Source of the DNA: Heliocidaris erythrogramma | Taxonomy: Eukaryota > Echinodermata > Echinoidea > Camarodonta > Echinometridae | Direction of reading: 5' to 3' | Length of the DNA stretch: 64,000 nt | NCBI GenBank assembly: GCA_025617745.1 | Contig: CM046856.1 | Location: 39,058,888 to 39,122,887 of the forward strand | Part shown: one piece after another, positions 1 to 10,989 of the stretch | Numbering within the stretch: position 1 is the stretch's first letter | How the letters are laid out: the number at the start of each line of letters is the position of its first letter | Made by a program: the position numbers and the translations under genes | The notes under the pieces: model-generated | What the model was told of the DNA's origin: nothing | Seen by the model: only the letters and a program-made list of their open reading frames with translations | The model's database searches: none

Positions 1-1
1 A

Positions 2-405
2 GCCTTTCGGGCTTATTTGGAGGAAAGCGACGATTATTCTGATGTTTGCTTTGCAAGTTTTTGGGCCGAAAAACTCAATGGAGCTCTCGAAGGATTCTGG
101 CTAGGCGCTCGGAAGCAGAAGAGTCCTGGTCCCAGTACCGTGATGTAGTGCGATCAGATTTGCATTCTCGGAATACGCTTCAAAGACCACGGCACACTGC
201 GAATGTTCCTGAGGATCCTGAAGAACTACCTATGCCTGATTTTGACTTAGACTTCAGCCCAATTTTGCGTGATTTGGAAAATTTTGAGGTTGAGCAACAA
301 ACCCAACAAATACGCAGTGGGGGAAATACTTGTATCAATCAAGTAATCACAACTAATCAGCTCGTAAACTTGACATCACCACGTTCCAGAGCCGCAATGC
401 CTTAA
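2..405 (+). pseudogene. unrecognised partial coding fragment, frame shifted
   Basis: From base 2 a frame with an acidic, aromatic-rich composition stays open to about base 150 (it includes the segment FASFWAEKLNGALEGFW). A second frame, open from base 46 to the TAA at 403-405, carries on with a protein-like composition (EESWSQYRDVV early, then an acidic PMPDFDLDF stretch). The two read best as one protein joined by a frameshift near base 90-130. The beginning lies outside the window. I do not recognise the family; it could be the 3' exon of a host gene or the tail of a transposon protein. An AATAAA hexamer lies at about 683 in the downstream non-coding sequence. Confidence is low because there is no recognisable domain. 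Confidence 0.3.
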
Positions 406-767
406 TTCACTGGATGCACCATCCACAACCTTGTTGTGAATGTTTATCCAAAAAGCAATTAAATTACTGGAGAACAAATGGATATTGTAAAGAATTATGT
501 TATTGTTAGTTTGGAATTTTATATAGATTTACAAGTTGTTTGAAACAGTTTAAATAACTCTGTGAAATGGATAATATGATAATTGATAAGGCAAGAGGGA
601 GCACAAGGAGTCGAACAAGATGGTGAGTACAATGATGTTTGAAAAAAAAAAATGTTTTTATTATTTCTTTATGTTTCTTGACCAATAAATTATATGTGTA
701 CACTTTAAGGGATAAATCCGTTGCACCCTGCTTGTTCTCACGGATTACGGGAAATATCTACGTTCTG

Positions 768-867
768 GTTCCATATTCTATTCGGCCTCCGGCCTCATGG
801 AATATGGAACGACACTGAATATGAAAAGACACTGAATGGAACGACATAGAATATGAAAAGACACTGA
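768..867. repeat. hairpin followed by a 2 x 32-bp tandem duplication
   Basis: GTTCCATATTC at 768-778 is the exact reverse complement of GAATATGGAAC at 800-810. Overlapping the right arm, a 32-bp unit beginning ATGGAACGACA occurs twice back to back (804-835 and 836-867) with about two differences. The arrangement suggests a small repeat-derived fragment. Function unknown. Confidence 0.6.
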
Positions 868-1654
868 AGGTGGCCAAATGCACCGAGGAGGCAGAAGGAC
901 TCTTGAGAAGAACTTTGAAGAAGAGGAAGAAGATGACAAGTGTTGAAATAGATGAGAACTGTAACTATACTTTTATTCAGACAAAAATGTTGATCACCGT
1001 CATTCTACTTGTTTTTTATTTTTTTAATGGAACTTGTATCGCATTTGAGATTCGCCATGTCCCATTAAAATTGTGTTTTTCTTGTCATGTTTTTAAAATT
1101 ATAATTTCAAGCAATTTTAATGATTTACATGGAGGTGCATGCGTGTGACAAAATACTTTGCATTGAAATACTAAAATCGTACGTTAATATTATTGTTCGA
1201 CCAGAGGCCACGACGTGTATACAACAGATTTCAGCTTAGTGTATCTATCCTTTTATATAAATGTTTGTGTATGACATGAAATACATGTATAACCAAAAGT
1301 CAGTGGAATAAATTATTTCACTGACTTCAATGAGTCACTTGGTTTGATATGAGCAAAGAAAGAATATGCCGACAGGGAGCGAAGTTTGAATAATTCTGAG
1401 AGTGGGGAAACCAACATCGAGAATAATCTAGCTATAGCTATAGAAAACATAACACTGGATAAATACTGTTGGCGGTATAGGTAGGCATAGATTTAAGCAT
1501 AAATATAAATCGATGCCTAAAAAAAATAACAAGCGGTATTTATAAAAAAAAATTAAAAAAAAAAAAAAATATTGATTTGACAAATGTTATTAAAATAAAG
1601 TGAGTTTCTCACGATTTCCATATGCTTCGTAATGTTTCGAAACTGAGGGTATAG
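868..1654. other. no gene seen
   Basis: AT-rich non-coding sequence. It includes an A-rich tract at about 1520-1570. The short open frames here have random composition. Confidence 0.5.
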
Positions 1655-1990
1655 TTAAAGGGAGCGACAAGTCGCAATCTATGGGGGTTTTACAGTTGGC
1701 TGCTCCTTTCTCTGGATCAAAGTTCAAAGCGACTTCAATTTATCGCGCGCAGCTAATAAAAGTTCGCACATTGACCCAAATTTGAGTAAACAAGATCGCG
1801 TGTTCTTTATTCCAGTATTTGAATCTCATTGGTCGGTTACGTATATGTAGGGATTCGAGTTAACGATCACGCGAGGAATTCGGCAATAACATTCCTTCGG
1901 TAGCGCACGATTGGACCTGATTGTATCCGAATTTCCCCGAGTCAGGCCAACTGGTCAGGCCCATGGATTACGACTTGCCACTCCCTTTAA
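1655..1990. mobile_element. MITE with TTAA target duplication (piggyBac/Kolobok-like)
   Basis: The sequence opens with TTAA followed by AGGGAGCGACAAGTCGCAAT and closes with a matching inverted copy, GATTACGACTTGCCACTCCCT, followed by TTAA. The arms match at about 20 of 24 positions. TTAA at both edges is the target duplication used by piggyBac and Kolobok transposons, so this is most likely a non-autonomous member of one of those superfamilies. There is no internal open frame. The interior is relatively GC-rich compared with the flanks. Confidence 0.7.
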
Positions 1991-2605
1991 GGTACTTGCC
2001 CCCCACAAAAACTGCCCCACTTTTGGGAGCAATCTAAGAACAATATGAACACACTCTTTTAATGATATTTGTTACCCCCACCCCTCCAACAAAAGAGAAA
2101 TATACAATTCACATAAATATCATTAAATCAACAAAGTAGGATACACGCAATACAGAACATAAATATAACAGAATTGTAGATTAGATAAGATGTATCAAGC
2201 TATTGCAGTATGAAAAATAATTTTATCAATGTTTGGTTGGAAATAGAGAGGTCCACTGTGAAGCTAAATTGTAAACTGTGGACCCATCAGGTGAAAGTAT
2301 TCAATGATAGTAATTTACATAACAAAAAAAAAAGAGGATAATGGCCAACAGAGAGGGGAAAGCATAAACATATCATACACAATGTGTGAAAGTAACGAGG
2401 GAAAAGTAAAAGGAAGGACAGAAAGAGGAGAGAAATGTGGGTCTGAGGAATGACGAATGAAAGATGAATAGATGTAACGAATCAAAACAAAGGTAGCGCG
2501 CAACATCGATTCGTGTGAAAAGGGAAATAGTTATGAGGATGTTCCTGGTTGACGAGTGGTGACGTGTTCTTTGAATAATAATAAAAAGAAAATAATGGTC
2601 ATATA
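1991..2605. other. no gene seen
   Basis: AT-rich sequence with short poly-C and poly-A runs. The minus-strand open frames at 2315-2693 are low-complexity and unsupported. It ends in an AAT repeat that is the tail of the neighbouring LINE. Confidence 0.4.
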
Positions 2606-3345
2606 ATAATAATAATAATAATAATAACAAGAACAATAATAATAATAATGATGCATATATACATAGACACACATACACATTTAAATGCTGCATATATAGA
2701 GGTAATCAAAATGCTACAAACAACTGACAAAGGGAGTTAGGTTTTGTAAGGAGCCAATAAAAATTTCTTTAGATTTCTCTTAAAGATTGCGAGTGAAGAG
2801 GATTTTTTCAAATCATGGTGCAAAGTATTCCAAAGTTTAGGACCTTCAAAAATAAATGTGTTTTGTGCAGAAAATGTTCTCAAAAATGGTAAATGAAATT
2901 CATCCGACTGTCTGGTGGGATATTTGTGAATTGTACGATTTTTTAGAAACATATCGTGAAACGCACATGGTAGAGTACCACAATTGTATTTATACAGAAA
3001 TTCACCAAGATGAAATAAGACAGATCTTTAATTTTTAGGATGTTATGTTCAAGGAAAAGAGGATCCGTATGGGCACGTATAGGAGCATTACAAATTATTC
3101 GAATGACTTTCTTTTGTAGTAGTAAAACTCTTTCCAGCAGTATTTTATGAGTGTTGCCCCAAACCAAAAGACCATAGTTTAAGTATGGTAAAATAAGAGA
3201 TGAGTAAAGCATAAGTAAAGATGCTTGAGGAAGGTGTGATTTAAGTCTGTTAATGATACCGATATTGCGAGAGATAATTTTACAAATTTTACAAATATTT
3301 TCGATATGGATTTTCCAGGAAAGATTACTATCAACCAACCAAGTT
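2606..3345 (-). pseudogene. LINE reverse transcriptase C-terminus (CR1/Jockey-type), broken
   Basis: Minus-strand frames at 2943-3338 and 2737-2952 give the end of a non-LTR retrotransposon ORF2. The first has the thumb segment (DSNLSWKIHIENI) and the usual SLILPYLNYGLLVWG region. The second has the C-terminal signature with PTRQSDEFHLPFLRT and GPKLWNTL. They lie in different frames, so at least one frameshift separates them. The 3' side ends in an AAT-repeat tail at about 2606-2650 (ATT on the sense strand), as expected for these clades. The RT palm with the YxDD box is absent because of an internal deletion. A related C-terminus appears at 63776-64000. Confidence 0.85.
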
Positions 3346-3831
3346 TACTATCAACCAACTCCCCCACCAACTCGATTTTGTCTATGTTTATTGATGAAGT
3401 CATAATCTTTTATAAGGAATGGGTGGTTTGAATCGTAATTAAGCCAAGTTTCTGTGAGGCCAATCAGCGTAAAGGGGCTTGGCATGGGTTTATCTACGGG
3501 TGCAAGAAGATCATCAAAATGCTTATTCAAACTTCTGATATTTAAATTAAGGATTGGAAATGTATCATTTTTGAAAATCTTTTAAAACCTTTGAAAATTG
3601 ATTGATGGTTATATAGTTAGTAGTTCCACGTTGGACAGGGTCATCTAAATCAAAATCGAACTCCAGATTTGCAGCTGAAGCGTTAATGTTATCTATGATA
3701 AGATTATCATAAGAATTAGCAGAAGTGTCAGACACATCATCAGACTGCATAGGTCTATGTAAATCAAAGAAATCGTCATCACTAAGCCTATGAAATGGCA
3801 ACGATTGCCTATCGTCAGAGTTAAACATCAT
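3346..3831 (-). pseudogene. LINE ORF2 N-terminus with apurinic endonuclease start
   Basis: A minus-strand frame (3831 down to 3565) encodes an acidic, Ser/Asp-rich leader. After a one-base frameshift near 3565 the endonuclease begins, with NLNIRSLNKHFDDL followed by LIGLTETWL, the classic opening of the APE-type nuclease in CR1/L2/Rex-group LINEs. The frame is cut off near 3350, where the text jumps straight to the RT thumb of the same element. This is therefore one LINE copy with a large internal deletion. The 14-base word TTGGTTGATAGTAA occurs twice next to the junction. Confidence 0.8.
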
Positions 3832-5428
3832 TATGAGATAAAAATATACTCCCTCATCGTTGACATTTGGCGATAAGGAGAAATACTGTATAGAAGGAGT
3901 AATGGCGCTATATTCAAGAAGAGTAAGGAAAGGAAGTGTCGATCACATGCAGCAGGATGAGAAATAAATCGATAGAAATCAAATAGGAATGGAGGAAAAG
4001 TGATGACCAACAAAAAAAAAAAACGAGTAGAGAAAACAAACATATGATGGGGATGAAAATGAAGAGAAAACATAGTGAATTTCTGTTGGCATAACCTACT
4101 TAAGGCAATCTAAACACTGGAACGTCATGTGGCAGAACACAATCAGCACTGGAGCTAAGAATAACGTGCACATTTGAGGAATTTATATAAGAGAAAAAAA
4201 AAGAACGAAATTGCTAAATCATCGACTATACATAAATGCTAAATTCAGTATAATAGGGAATATATTAACCTACCAACATTGCAATAATTAATTATAGAAA
4301 CAACAAAGATAATAAAGTGTGTATGAACAACATTACAATGGGTTTTCACTTCTACAAGAAAAGAAAATCGAATGAGCATATGTAATGAACACAGGTTCAT
4401 CAATGGTATAAATAAAACATCAAGAAGTAGATAAAAACAAACTCAGTTGAGGAAGATTCAGTGGACCCCCTTCGCGATGCATTCAAATGAATACCACTTT
4501 GCTCAGTGACAAACCAGTATAGTCACCTAAAGATAACCCCAAATTAAAGCTTTTCAAATCCCATAATGGAATGCAAATCGCAGGCATCACCTGTCGCCGG
4601 ATTTGCCCAACCTAGCAACACACAGTGCATACAATGTGCATCTCGACCATGCAATACAATGAGTTGGAAGAAAAGTCGGATTTTAAAAATATAAAGGTGT
4701 ATTGATGGATAAAAGAAGAAAAATTTATATAAGCACGAAAAGGTCCACTTCACTTCAACTTCATTTCAACAGGAAATGTGTTTGTACATCGTAATCAAAT
4801 GCCGTATACGAGGCTATCATTCCATTTCGTGAAAGTACCATTATTAGCATGTTTCTTGATGCAACGATATAAATAAGAAGACATGACTCAGTCAAAGCAA
4901 ATGAAGTCAAACATTGCGTCTTAATAATAATTCAGGATGGGAGAAACTGTTGAGCAAATATTTGTATTTGATGTTGATTTCAGCAAAATTTAATCAAGGA
5001 ACTGATTCTATTTGAAATGGGATGCCAATTTGAAGAAAATAGATGTTTATTTGAATCTGAGTTATCATATCTTCATCACATACATATAATCGTGTCATTT
5101 ATTGAAGGAAAATAAAAAGAAGAATTTTGCTGACACTGACATCAGTGCCTCACATATTGGCAATGTTAAATTCAGGTGTGAAACAAAATACATGTATCAT
5201 TAAGTAATCATTCGAGTTGAAGGAACCACCCTGCGATTATTTTCTAGATATTAGAAATTTGGATTTATAATTCAAACGTGTATGGTAAACAATAGCAATG
5301 TCATTCACTTCAACGGATAACAAAATTGAATTTGTATTTATAAAGAGCACAGGTCTACCCGTCCAATAGAATTTTTAAAAAAGTACATGAGATTGTGAAA
5401 ACCTTCGAAAATGGGAAATTAATGAATA
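3832..5428. other. long non-coding stretch with one dispersed repeat
   Basis: No credible gene. The interval 4611-4681 (starting CCTAGCAACACACAGT) matches 8238-8307 in direct orientation with roughly 80 percent identity, so it belongs to a dispersed repeat. The rest is AT-rich single-copy-looking sequence. Confidence 0.45.
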
Positions 5429-5828
5429 TTCAATAATAATAATAATAATAATAATAATGTGATTTATATAGCGCCAAATCCACTCTGTGGAGTGCTCAAG
5501 GCGCATTCAAGAAGAAAAGTAGCTAAGAAGAGAATAGCAAAGTTTTTAGAAGTTTTTTAAAGGACAATGAGGTCGAACAACTTTTTATGTCTTCAGGTAG
5601 GCTATTCCAAAAGGTCGGGCTTGTGTATGAATATGATCGTTCCCCCCAGGTTTTAGATACTTTGGGTATATTGAGAAGGCCAGAAGAGGAAGAACGAAGT
5701 GATCTTGTTGGGGTGTAGCGCTTAATAAGTGAAATATTATATTGAGGAGCAGTGCCATGAATACAATGAAAGGTAAGCAGCAGAATCTTAAAGGTGATGC
5801 GGTCCTTCACAGGTAGCCAATGTAAGCT
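5429..5828 (-). pseudogene. 5'-truncated L2-like LINE, 3' end
   Basis: On the minus strand the frame runs from about 5828 to 5523. It opens with LHWLPVKDRITFKILLLTF and continues with APQYNISLIKRYTP, GERSYSYTSPTFWNSLP and FKKLLKTLLF, the conserved C-terminus of L2-group non-LTR retrotransposons. The stop is followed by a short 3' UTR containing the reverse complement of GCGCTATATAAATCAC and an ATT-repeat tail at about 5432-5458. The copy stops abruptly at 5828, where the AATGTCAC repeat and the large palindrome begin. The body is undamaged, so this insertion may be fairly young. Confidence 0.85.
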
Positions 5829-6605
5829 AATGTCACAATGTCACGGCTTGTCTCGAATGGGTGGGTTGCGGGAGCGGGATGGGAGCGGGAACGGGCACAC
5901 CCTTTCGAGACAAGCCCCTCCCGGTTATCTCGAATGGACGCGTTCCTACCGAGAAGTTCAATGAACGCGCCACTTCGAGACAACCGGGGGGGGGCTTTCC
6001 TCGAATGGGTGTGTTGAGTAGACTTTTGTAACAGACGTTTTAGAAATTTTTGAAAAATGTACTCATGCTGTCTTTTTTTCCCGTTTTTCTTTTGTCTAAG
6101 ATGTAGAAAATATAATAAAACAGTATCTAAAAAAAGCTTTTGACAAGGAAATCATTATTTGTGCAAAAAAATTGAATAATTATGCATTAAAACACACGTG
6201 GACGAAAGGGCAAGTGGCATAGCTAGGATTTTTGTATTTATTTATTTATTATTATTTTTGTTTGGCGTGACCTGGGCCCCGTAACATAAAGAGTGTTTAT
6301 AAACTCCGATCAAGCGCTAATGGCAATCAATCGCTAAAATCCGTAACACAAAGCCCCCCCCCCCTTTCAATCAAAGGCTATTAGAGCATGATTCATAGCG
6401 ATCAATCGTTATTAATTTTTGCAATGAATTTAAATAACACGTAACGACTTGTCTTGAGACTATGACAATTCCACATTTCCCCGCTGATATCGCTGAAACT
6501 AGTGAAAGCATGCCTGGAAAAATGAGGTAAGTACCTCCGTTTTATTCATATTATATGACGATGTCAATATATTTTAATAAATCATGACAATAATTATGTA
6601 AAATT

Positions 6606-6845
6606 CTAATGTAAGTAGCATTCTATGACAATGAATTGTGCATATATAAAGATGAAAGCTGATATTTTACCGGAATTGAGACGCCTTTTTATCCTATCGC
6701 GCAACCCTGTTTCAGTGGCAAGAAGCACACGCTGACGGAACAACCAAGGGTCCTTCGCCCGTGATCTCCGGCAGACATCGCGTTGCTTGCCCGGTAGGTT
6801 GTGTACCGCAGAATTTTTTTCTGACTTGGACGATGCAAATTTCAT
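6606..6845 (-). CDS. unrecognised small ORF, left arm of palindrome
   Basis: A 79-codon frame that starts near the palindrome centre and points outward. The first 60 residues are basic and fairly hydrophilic (MKFASSKSEKNSAVHNLPGK at the start, then RDVCRRSRAKDPWLFRQRVL). The tail is hydrophobic and probably not coding. It is almost identical to the frame at 7226-7498 in the other arm; the first clear difference is Leu in place of Ile. Conservation between arms reflects the inverted duplication and does not prove selection. I know no family for it. It might be an exon of a transposase-associated protein, since a GT dinucleotide resembling a donor site follows the basic part. Confidence 0.3.
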   Translation of the reverse strand: MKFASSKSEKNSAVHNLPGKQRDVCRRSRAKDPWLFRQRVLLATETGLRDRIKRRLNSGKISAFIFIYAQFIVIECYLH

Positions 6846-7225
6846 TGTGCTTGTAAAACTAATTTGTTATGATGGTATTATTATGACCCATGTCTCCTAC
6901 TATTTCTTAACACACTTGGGCAAACCCACAAAATAGGGGCCGGATTTTTTCCAAGCTATTATAAGGCCAACCAATAACAACATTCAACAGGCAGGCCCAC
7001 TATGTTTAAACAACAGTAATAATATTAATAACAACATGCAACAGGCAGGCCAAACATTTGGGCCTGCTTGTTGCAAGCATGTTGTTGTTATTGGCTGGCC
7101 TTATAATAGCTTGGAAAAATAATCCGGCACCTATTTTGTGGGTTTGCCCAAGTGTGTTAAGAAATAAGAGACATGGGTCATAATAATACCATCATAACAA
7201 ATACACAATTAGTTTTACAAGCACA

Positions 7226-7498
7226 ATGAAATTTGCATCGTCCAAGTCAGAAAAAAATTCTGCGGTACACAACCTACCGGGCAAGCAACGCGATGTCTGC
7301 CGGAGATCACGGGCGAAGGACCCTTGGTTGTTCCGTCAGCGTGTGCTTCTTGCCACTGAAACAGGGTTGCGCGATAGGATAAAAAGGCGTATTAATTCCG
7401 GTAAAATATCAGCTTTCATCTTTATGGTATGCACAATTCATTGTCATAGAATGCTACTTACATTAGAATTATACATAATTATTGTTATGATTTATTAA
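7226..7498 (+). CDS. unrecognised small ORF, right arm of palindrome
   Basis: The mirror-image partner of the frame at 6606-6845, also pointing outward from the palindrome centre. The first 55 residues are the same apart from one Leu/Ile exchange. After GKISAF the two differ through a small indel and run into hydrophobic, low-complexity sequence that is unlikely to be translated. GTAAAATATC after the NSG codons could be a splice donor. No signal peptide or known domain is visible in the basic N-terminal part. Confidence 0.3.
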   Translation: MKFASSKSEKNSAVHNLPGKQRDVCRRSRAKDPWLFRQRVLLATETGLRDRIKRRINSGKISAFIFMVCTIHCHRMLLTLELYIIIVMIY

Positions 7499-8237
7499 AA
7501 AATATTGACATCGTCATATAATAAAACGGAGGTACTTACCTCATTTTTCCAGTCATGCTTTCAGCGATATCAGCTAAACACTCTTTATGTTACGGGGCCC
7601 AGGTTCACGCCAAACAAAAATAATAAATAAATAAATACAAAAATCCTAGCTACGCCACTTGCCCTTTCGTCCCCGTGTGTTTTAATGCATAATTATTCAA
7701 TTTTTTTGCACAAATAATGATTTCCTTGTCAAAAGCTTTTTTTTAGATACTGTTTTATTATATTTTCTACATCTTAGACAAAAAAAAAAAACGGAAAAAA
7801 AGACAGCAAGAGTACATTTTTCAAAAATTTCTAAAACGTCTGTTACAAAAGTCTACTCAACACACCCATTCGAGGAAAGCCCCCCCGGTTGTCTCGAAGT
7901 GGCGCGTTCATTGAACTTCTCGGTAGGAACACGTCCATTCGAGATAACCGGGGGGCTTGTCTCGAAAGGGTGTGCCCGTTCCCGCTCCCATCCCGCTCCC
8001 ATCCCGCTCCCGCAACCCACCCATTCGAGACAAGCCCAATGTCACAATGTCACAATGTCACAATTGTCACAATGTATTCAATAACATGGAAGTTTGCCTA
8101 AATATAACCATCACACCCACCCCAAAGCCTTTAAAATTCCATATGGTCAGAATGCAGCTGTGGGCACCAGGCGCTGCCATGTCAGGCTAACATCAGTGCC
8201 CGCCCAACGTTACGATCACGTTAGCAACACCTAGCAA

Positions 8238-8307
8238 CCTAGCAACACACAGTACATGCACTGCGCAATGGACCATGTAATACAGTAAGTTGGAACAAAA
8301 GGCGGAT
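8238..8307 (+). repeat. dispersed repeat, second copy of 4611-4681
   Basis: Shares CCTAGCAACACACAGT, ACCATG and AGTTGGAA with the upstream copy, in the same order and orientation. Diverged, with several indels. Confidence 0.55.
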
Positions 8308-8335
8308 GCAAACGATCTGCAGAGTATGACAAAGT

Positions 8336-8369
8336 AATAGACCTGTTTACTAAGTTATTCAAATTTTAT
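8336..8369 (+). repeat. left terminal inverted repeat of an interrupted element
   Basis: AATAGACCTGTTTACTAAGT and the bases that follow are matched in inverted orientation at 10221-10253 (about 31 of 33 positions). The pair brackets the LINE at 8515-10170, so the LINE appears to have landed inside an older TIR element. Confidence 0.7.
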
Positions 8370-8514
8370 GCATACTTTTGAAACAAAGGTTGTTCTTGAC
8401 AACCTGAAAGCTTGCCAGAGGCTTGTCAGACATAGCAACAAGTAATGAATGCAAACTGGATTCCAAGTATTGTAGTTCATTCATTAATAATTCATTAATA
8501 ATTCATTAATAATT

Positions 8515-9990
8515 CGGCTATTGGTATACGTACAGAACTATGTTTGCCAACCACTCGCCCATATATTAAACCTATCATTCACAACGGGCGTCTTCCCGGA
8601 TAAATTAAAAATAGCGAGAGTTGTGCCTGTATTTAAAAAAGGAGACAAAAGTTTGCCGGGTAACTATAGGCCCATATCAATTTTACCAGTTGCGGATAAA
8701 TTGTTTGAAAAACTTGTAAATATTCGAGTGGTGAAATTCTTAGAGAAAAAAGAAATATTATATAATCATCAGTATGGATTTAGACATGGATATAGTACAA
8801 AACTGTCGCTTATAAACTTGATCAATCAAATTACTCAATCTACTGATGAAGGGAGCTTGACAGTAGGAGTATTTATCGATTTTGCTAAGGCCTTCGATAC
8901 ATTTAATCACTCTATTCTTTTCAAAAAACTGGAGCATTACGGAATTCGGGGAATAATGTTAGAGTGGTTTAAGAATTACTTAACAAACAGACAACAATTT
9001 GTAACTTACGACTGTGTGAAATCTGATTATAAATCTATTTCATGCGGCGTCCCCCAGGGCTCGGTGTTAGGCCCGACATTATTTCTTGTCTATATTAATG
9101 ACCTACCAAATTCATCAAATTATTTCAATTTTCGATTATTTGCCGATGATTCCAATCTATTTCATACATTTAAGCATGATGAACGTAATATTGATTTATC
9201 AGAAGTTAACCGTAACCTGAAAGCTGTTACAGATTGGGGCAACTCAAACAAACTTACAATAAATACGAAAAAAACTAATTACATGTTATTTAAAAATCGA
9301 CGAAGACATTTCTCAATTTTAGGTCAATTGCTCATTAATGAAACCATTTTAGAGTCAGTTGAGTCAACATCGTTCCTTGGAATTCGTATGGACAAAAATT
9401 TGATCTGGAAGAAACACTTTGATAATTATATGCAATGTACTAAGTTAAAAGATTGGAATATTGTATAGATTAAGACACTTCGTGTCAAGAAAAATAATGC
9501 TCATGTTATATGATTCTTTTATTTTACCCCATATAACGTATGGATTAGAAGTTTGGGGTGCTACATGTAAGACAACTCTGAATCCTGTCCTAATGCTTCA
9601 GAAACGAATGGCCAGAGTAATTGCTTTCAAAGGTTCGAGATATCACTCTGCTCCTTTATTTTATGATCTTAAAGTGCTAGATATTTTCAAAGAATATCGT
9701 TATGTGACTGGTATTTTTATGCATGATATGATGTATAACCGTCTGCCTCATACTTTATCTGATTATTTATCAGTACTAGATTACCCTTATCATACAAGAA
9801 ACATAGAGAAATCTAATTTGAATTTTTCAATCAGTAATACGAATCTGGGTAAACAGTCGATTCATATTCAGGACCTGTTATATGGAATAATTTGCCAAAA
9901 GAATTAAGGGATATAACCGGTCGCAGAAGTTTTGGACTGGCATTACAAGAATACTTAATTGGAGAATACCAACTTGAAAATCAATTTTAG
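8515..9990 (+). pseudogene. LINE ORF2 reverse transcriptase, 5'-truncated, two frameshifts
   Basis: The main frame (8521-9468) covers the RT palm. It has the FKKGDK and YRPISILPVADKLFEK region, then GFRHGYST, the motif A aspartate in FIDFAKAFD, motif B in CGVPQGSVLGP and motif C as FADDSNLF near 9139-9150, then the thumb with FLGIRMDKNLIWKKH. A frameshift near 9460 moves to the frame 9461-9907 (FILPHITYGLEVWGA). A second shift near 9870 leads to the final IWNNLPKELRDITGR segment and the TAG at 9988-9990. It belongs to the CR1/Jockey-like supergroup and lacks the endonuclease because of 5' truncation. About 140 bases of 3' UTR and an ATTC-repeat tail (10125-10172) follow. Confidence 0.9.
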
Positions 9991-10124
9991 AATGTTCATG
10001 AAGATGATTATCATTCATTTTATTTATTTTGTTAGCTCCCTTTACCAAGCCGTTATTGCGATTTTTACCAAGATGTATGTATCATTGTGATTTGGTAATG
10101 AACTCATTCATTCATAATAATTCA

Positions 10125-10172
10125 TTCATTCAAACTCATTCATTCATTCATTCATTCATTCATTCATTCATA
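10125..10172 (+). repeat. ATTC microsatellite, LINE tail
   Basis: More than eight near-perfect CATT/ATTC units lie at the 3' end of the LINE. Similar CATTCATTAATAA units lie just upstream of its 5' end at about 8480-8515, consistent with insertion at a related target. Confidence 0.75.
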
Positions 10173-10220
10173 ACAGGTTAATGGATACCTCGTTACTAGG
10201 TCCCCAGGAAAGAAACATCC

Positions 10221-10253
10221 ATAAATTTGAATCACTTAGTAAACAGGTCTATT
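10221..10253 (-). repeat. right terminal inverted repeat of an interrupted element
   Basis: Reverse complement of 8336-8369 with two differences. It contains ACTTAGTAAACAGGTCTATT. Confidence 0.7.
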
Positions 10254-10989
10254 GGGAAATTTTAGTACAAATTTTAGCGTAAAAAAGGGTCACTAACCCT
10301 GAATACAAGACTGGGTAAAAGTCTGCATGTATAAGATGATTCCAGAGGAGAAAAGCAAAAACATATATGGATAAACATTGATCTAAATCAAGTGGGAAAT
10401 GACTAAGGGAAAAGGGTTACGAAGACAAAATATACAGTCATGGCAGTATATGTCACTTCTAAGGAAAGCTTCAAAATAATTGGGAAAAAAAAGAAGAAAT
10501 AAAATGATCAATACTGTTATACTCCAAAGCACAATTATCATATTAGGTCATAGACATCTGTCGTGTCAGCATACAATTGAGATCCAAGAATGTGTGGACA
10601 CTCAGTTTGTCAAAAAGTGCAGAATAGGGGGAGAAAGATTGAAAATCCCAAATCTGGGGGTTATTCTTTCAATAGCCCAAAATACAGAGTTGATAAGTTA
10701 CAATGTAGTTAGTTGCCCTGTATTTAAAGAAAATATTTTTAAAATAAAGTCATGTTAGCCAAGATAAATGGATAACTCATTTTAGAGAATAACATTTCTT
10801 CAAGTGAAAAATAATGTAGGCCTATATATTACGGCCACTAGCAAAAAGTAGAAGAAAAAAAATCGAAATTATGTGGATGCAGTAGGACAGTATACAACTG
10901 GCTATCTGTCCCAGCTACTGAATGTTGTTATTATAATTTCATAATCTTTTTATCTCATGCATGACCTTGTTTCACTACTTGCAGGGAAA
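10254..10989. other. no gene seen
   Basis: AT-rich sequence. The 92-codon frame at 10480-10758 has no recognisable features. Confidence 0.45.

Larger units (their letters stand above)
5845..8036. mobile_element. 2.2 kb foldback (palindromic) element
   Basis: The left arm (5845 to about 7056) and the right arm (about 7057 to 8036) are reverse complements, with roughly 97 percent identity where they align. Termini read GGCTTGTCTCGAATGGGTGG and its inverse. Each arm contains nested smaller inversions built on TCTCGAATGG / TTCGAGACAA. The left arm carries about 183 extra bases (6300-6482) and a duplicated AATAACAACAT unit near the centre. Both ends are flanked by AATGTCAC repeats (5829-5844 and 8038-8053 onward). 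This fits an 8-bp target duplication but could also be a pre-existing microsatellite. The two reading frames it carries are annotated separately. Superfamily not determined. Confidence 0.85.
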
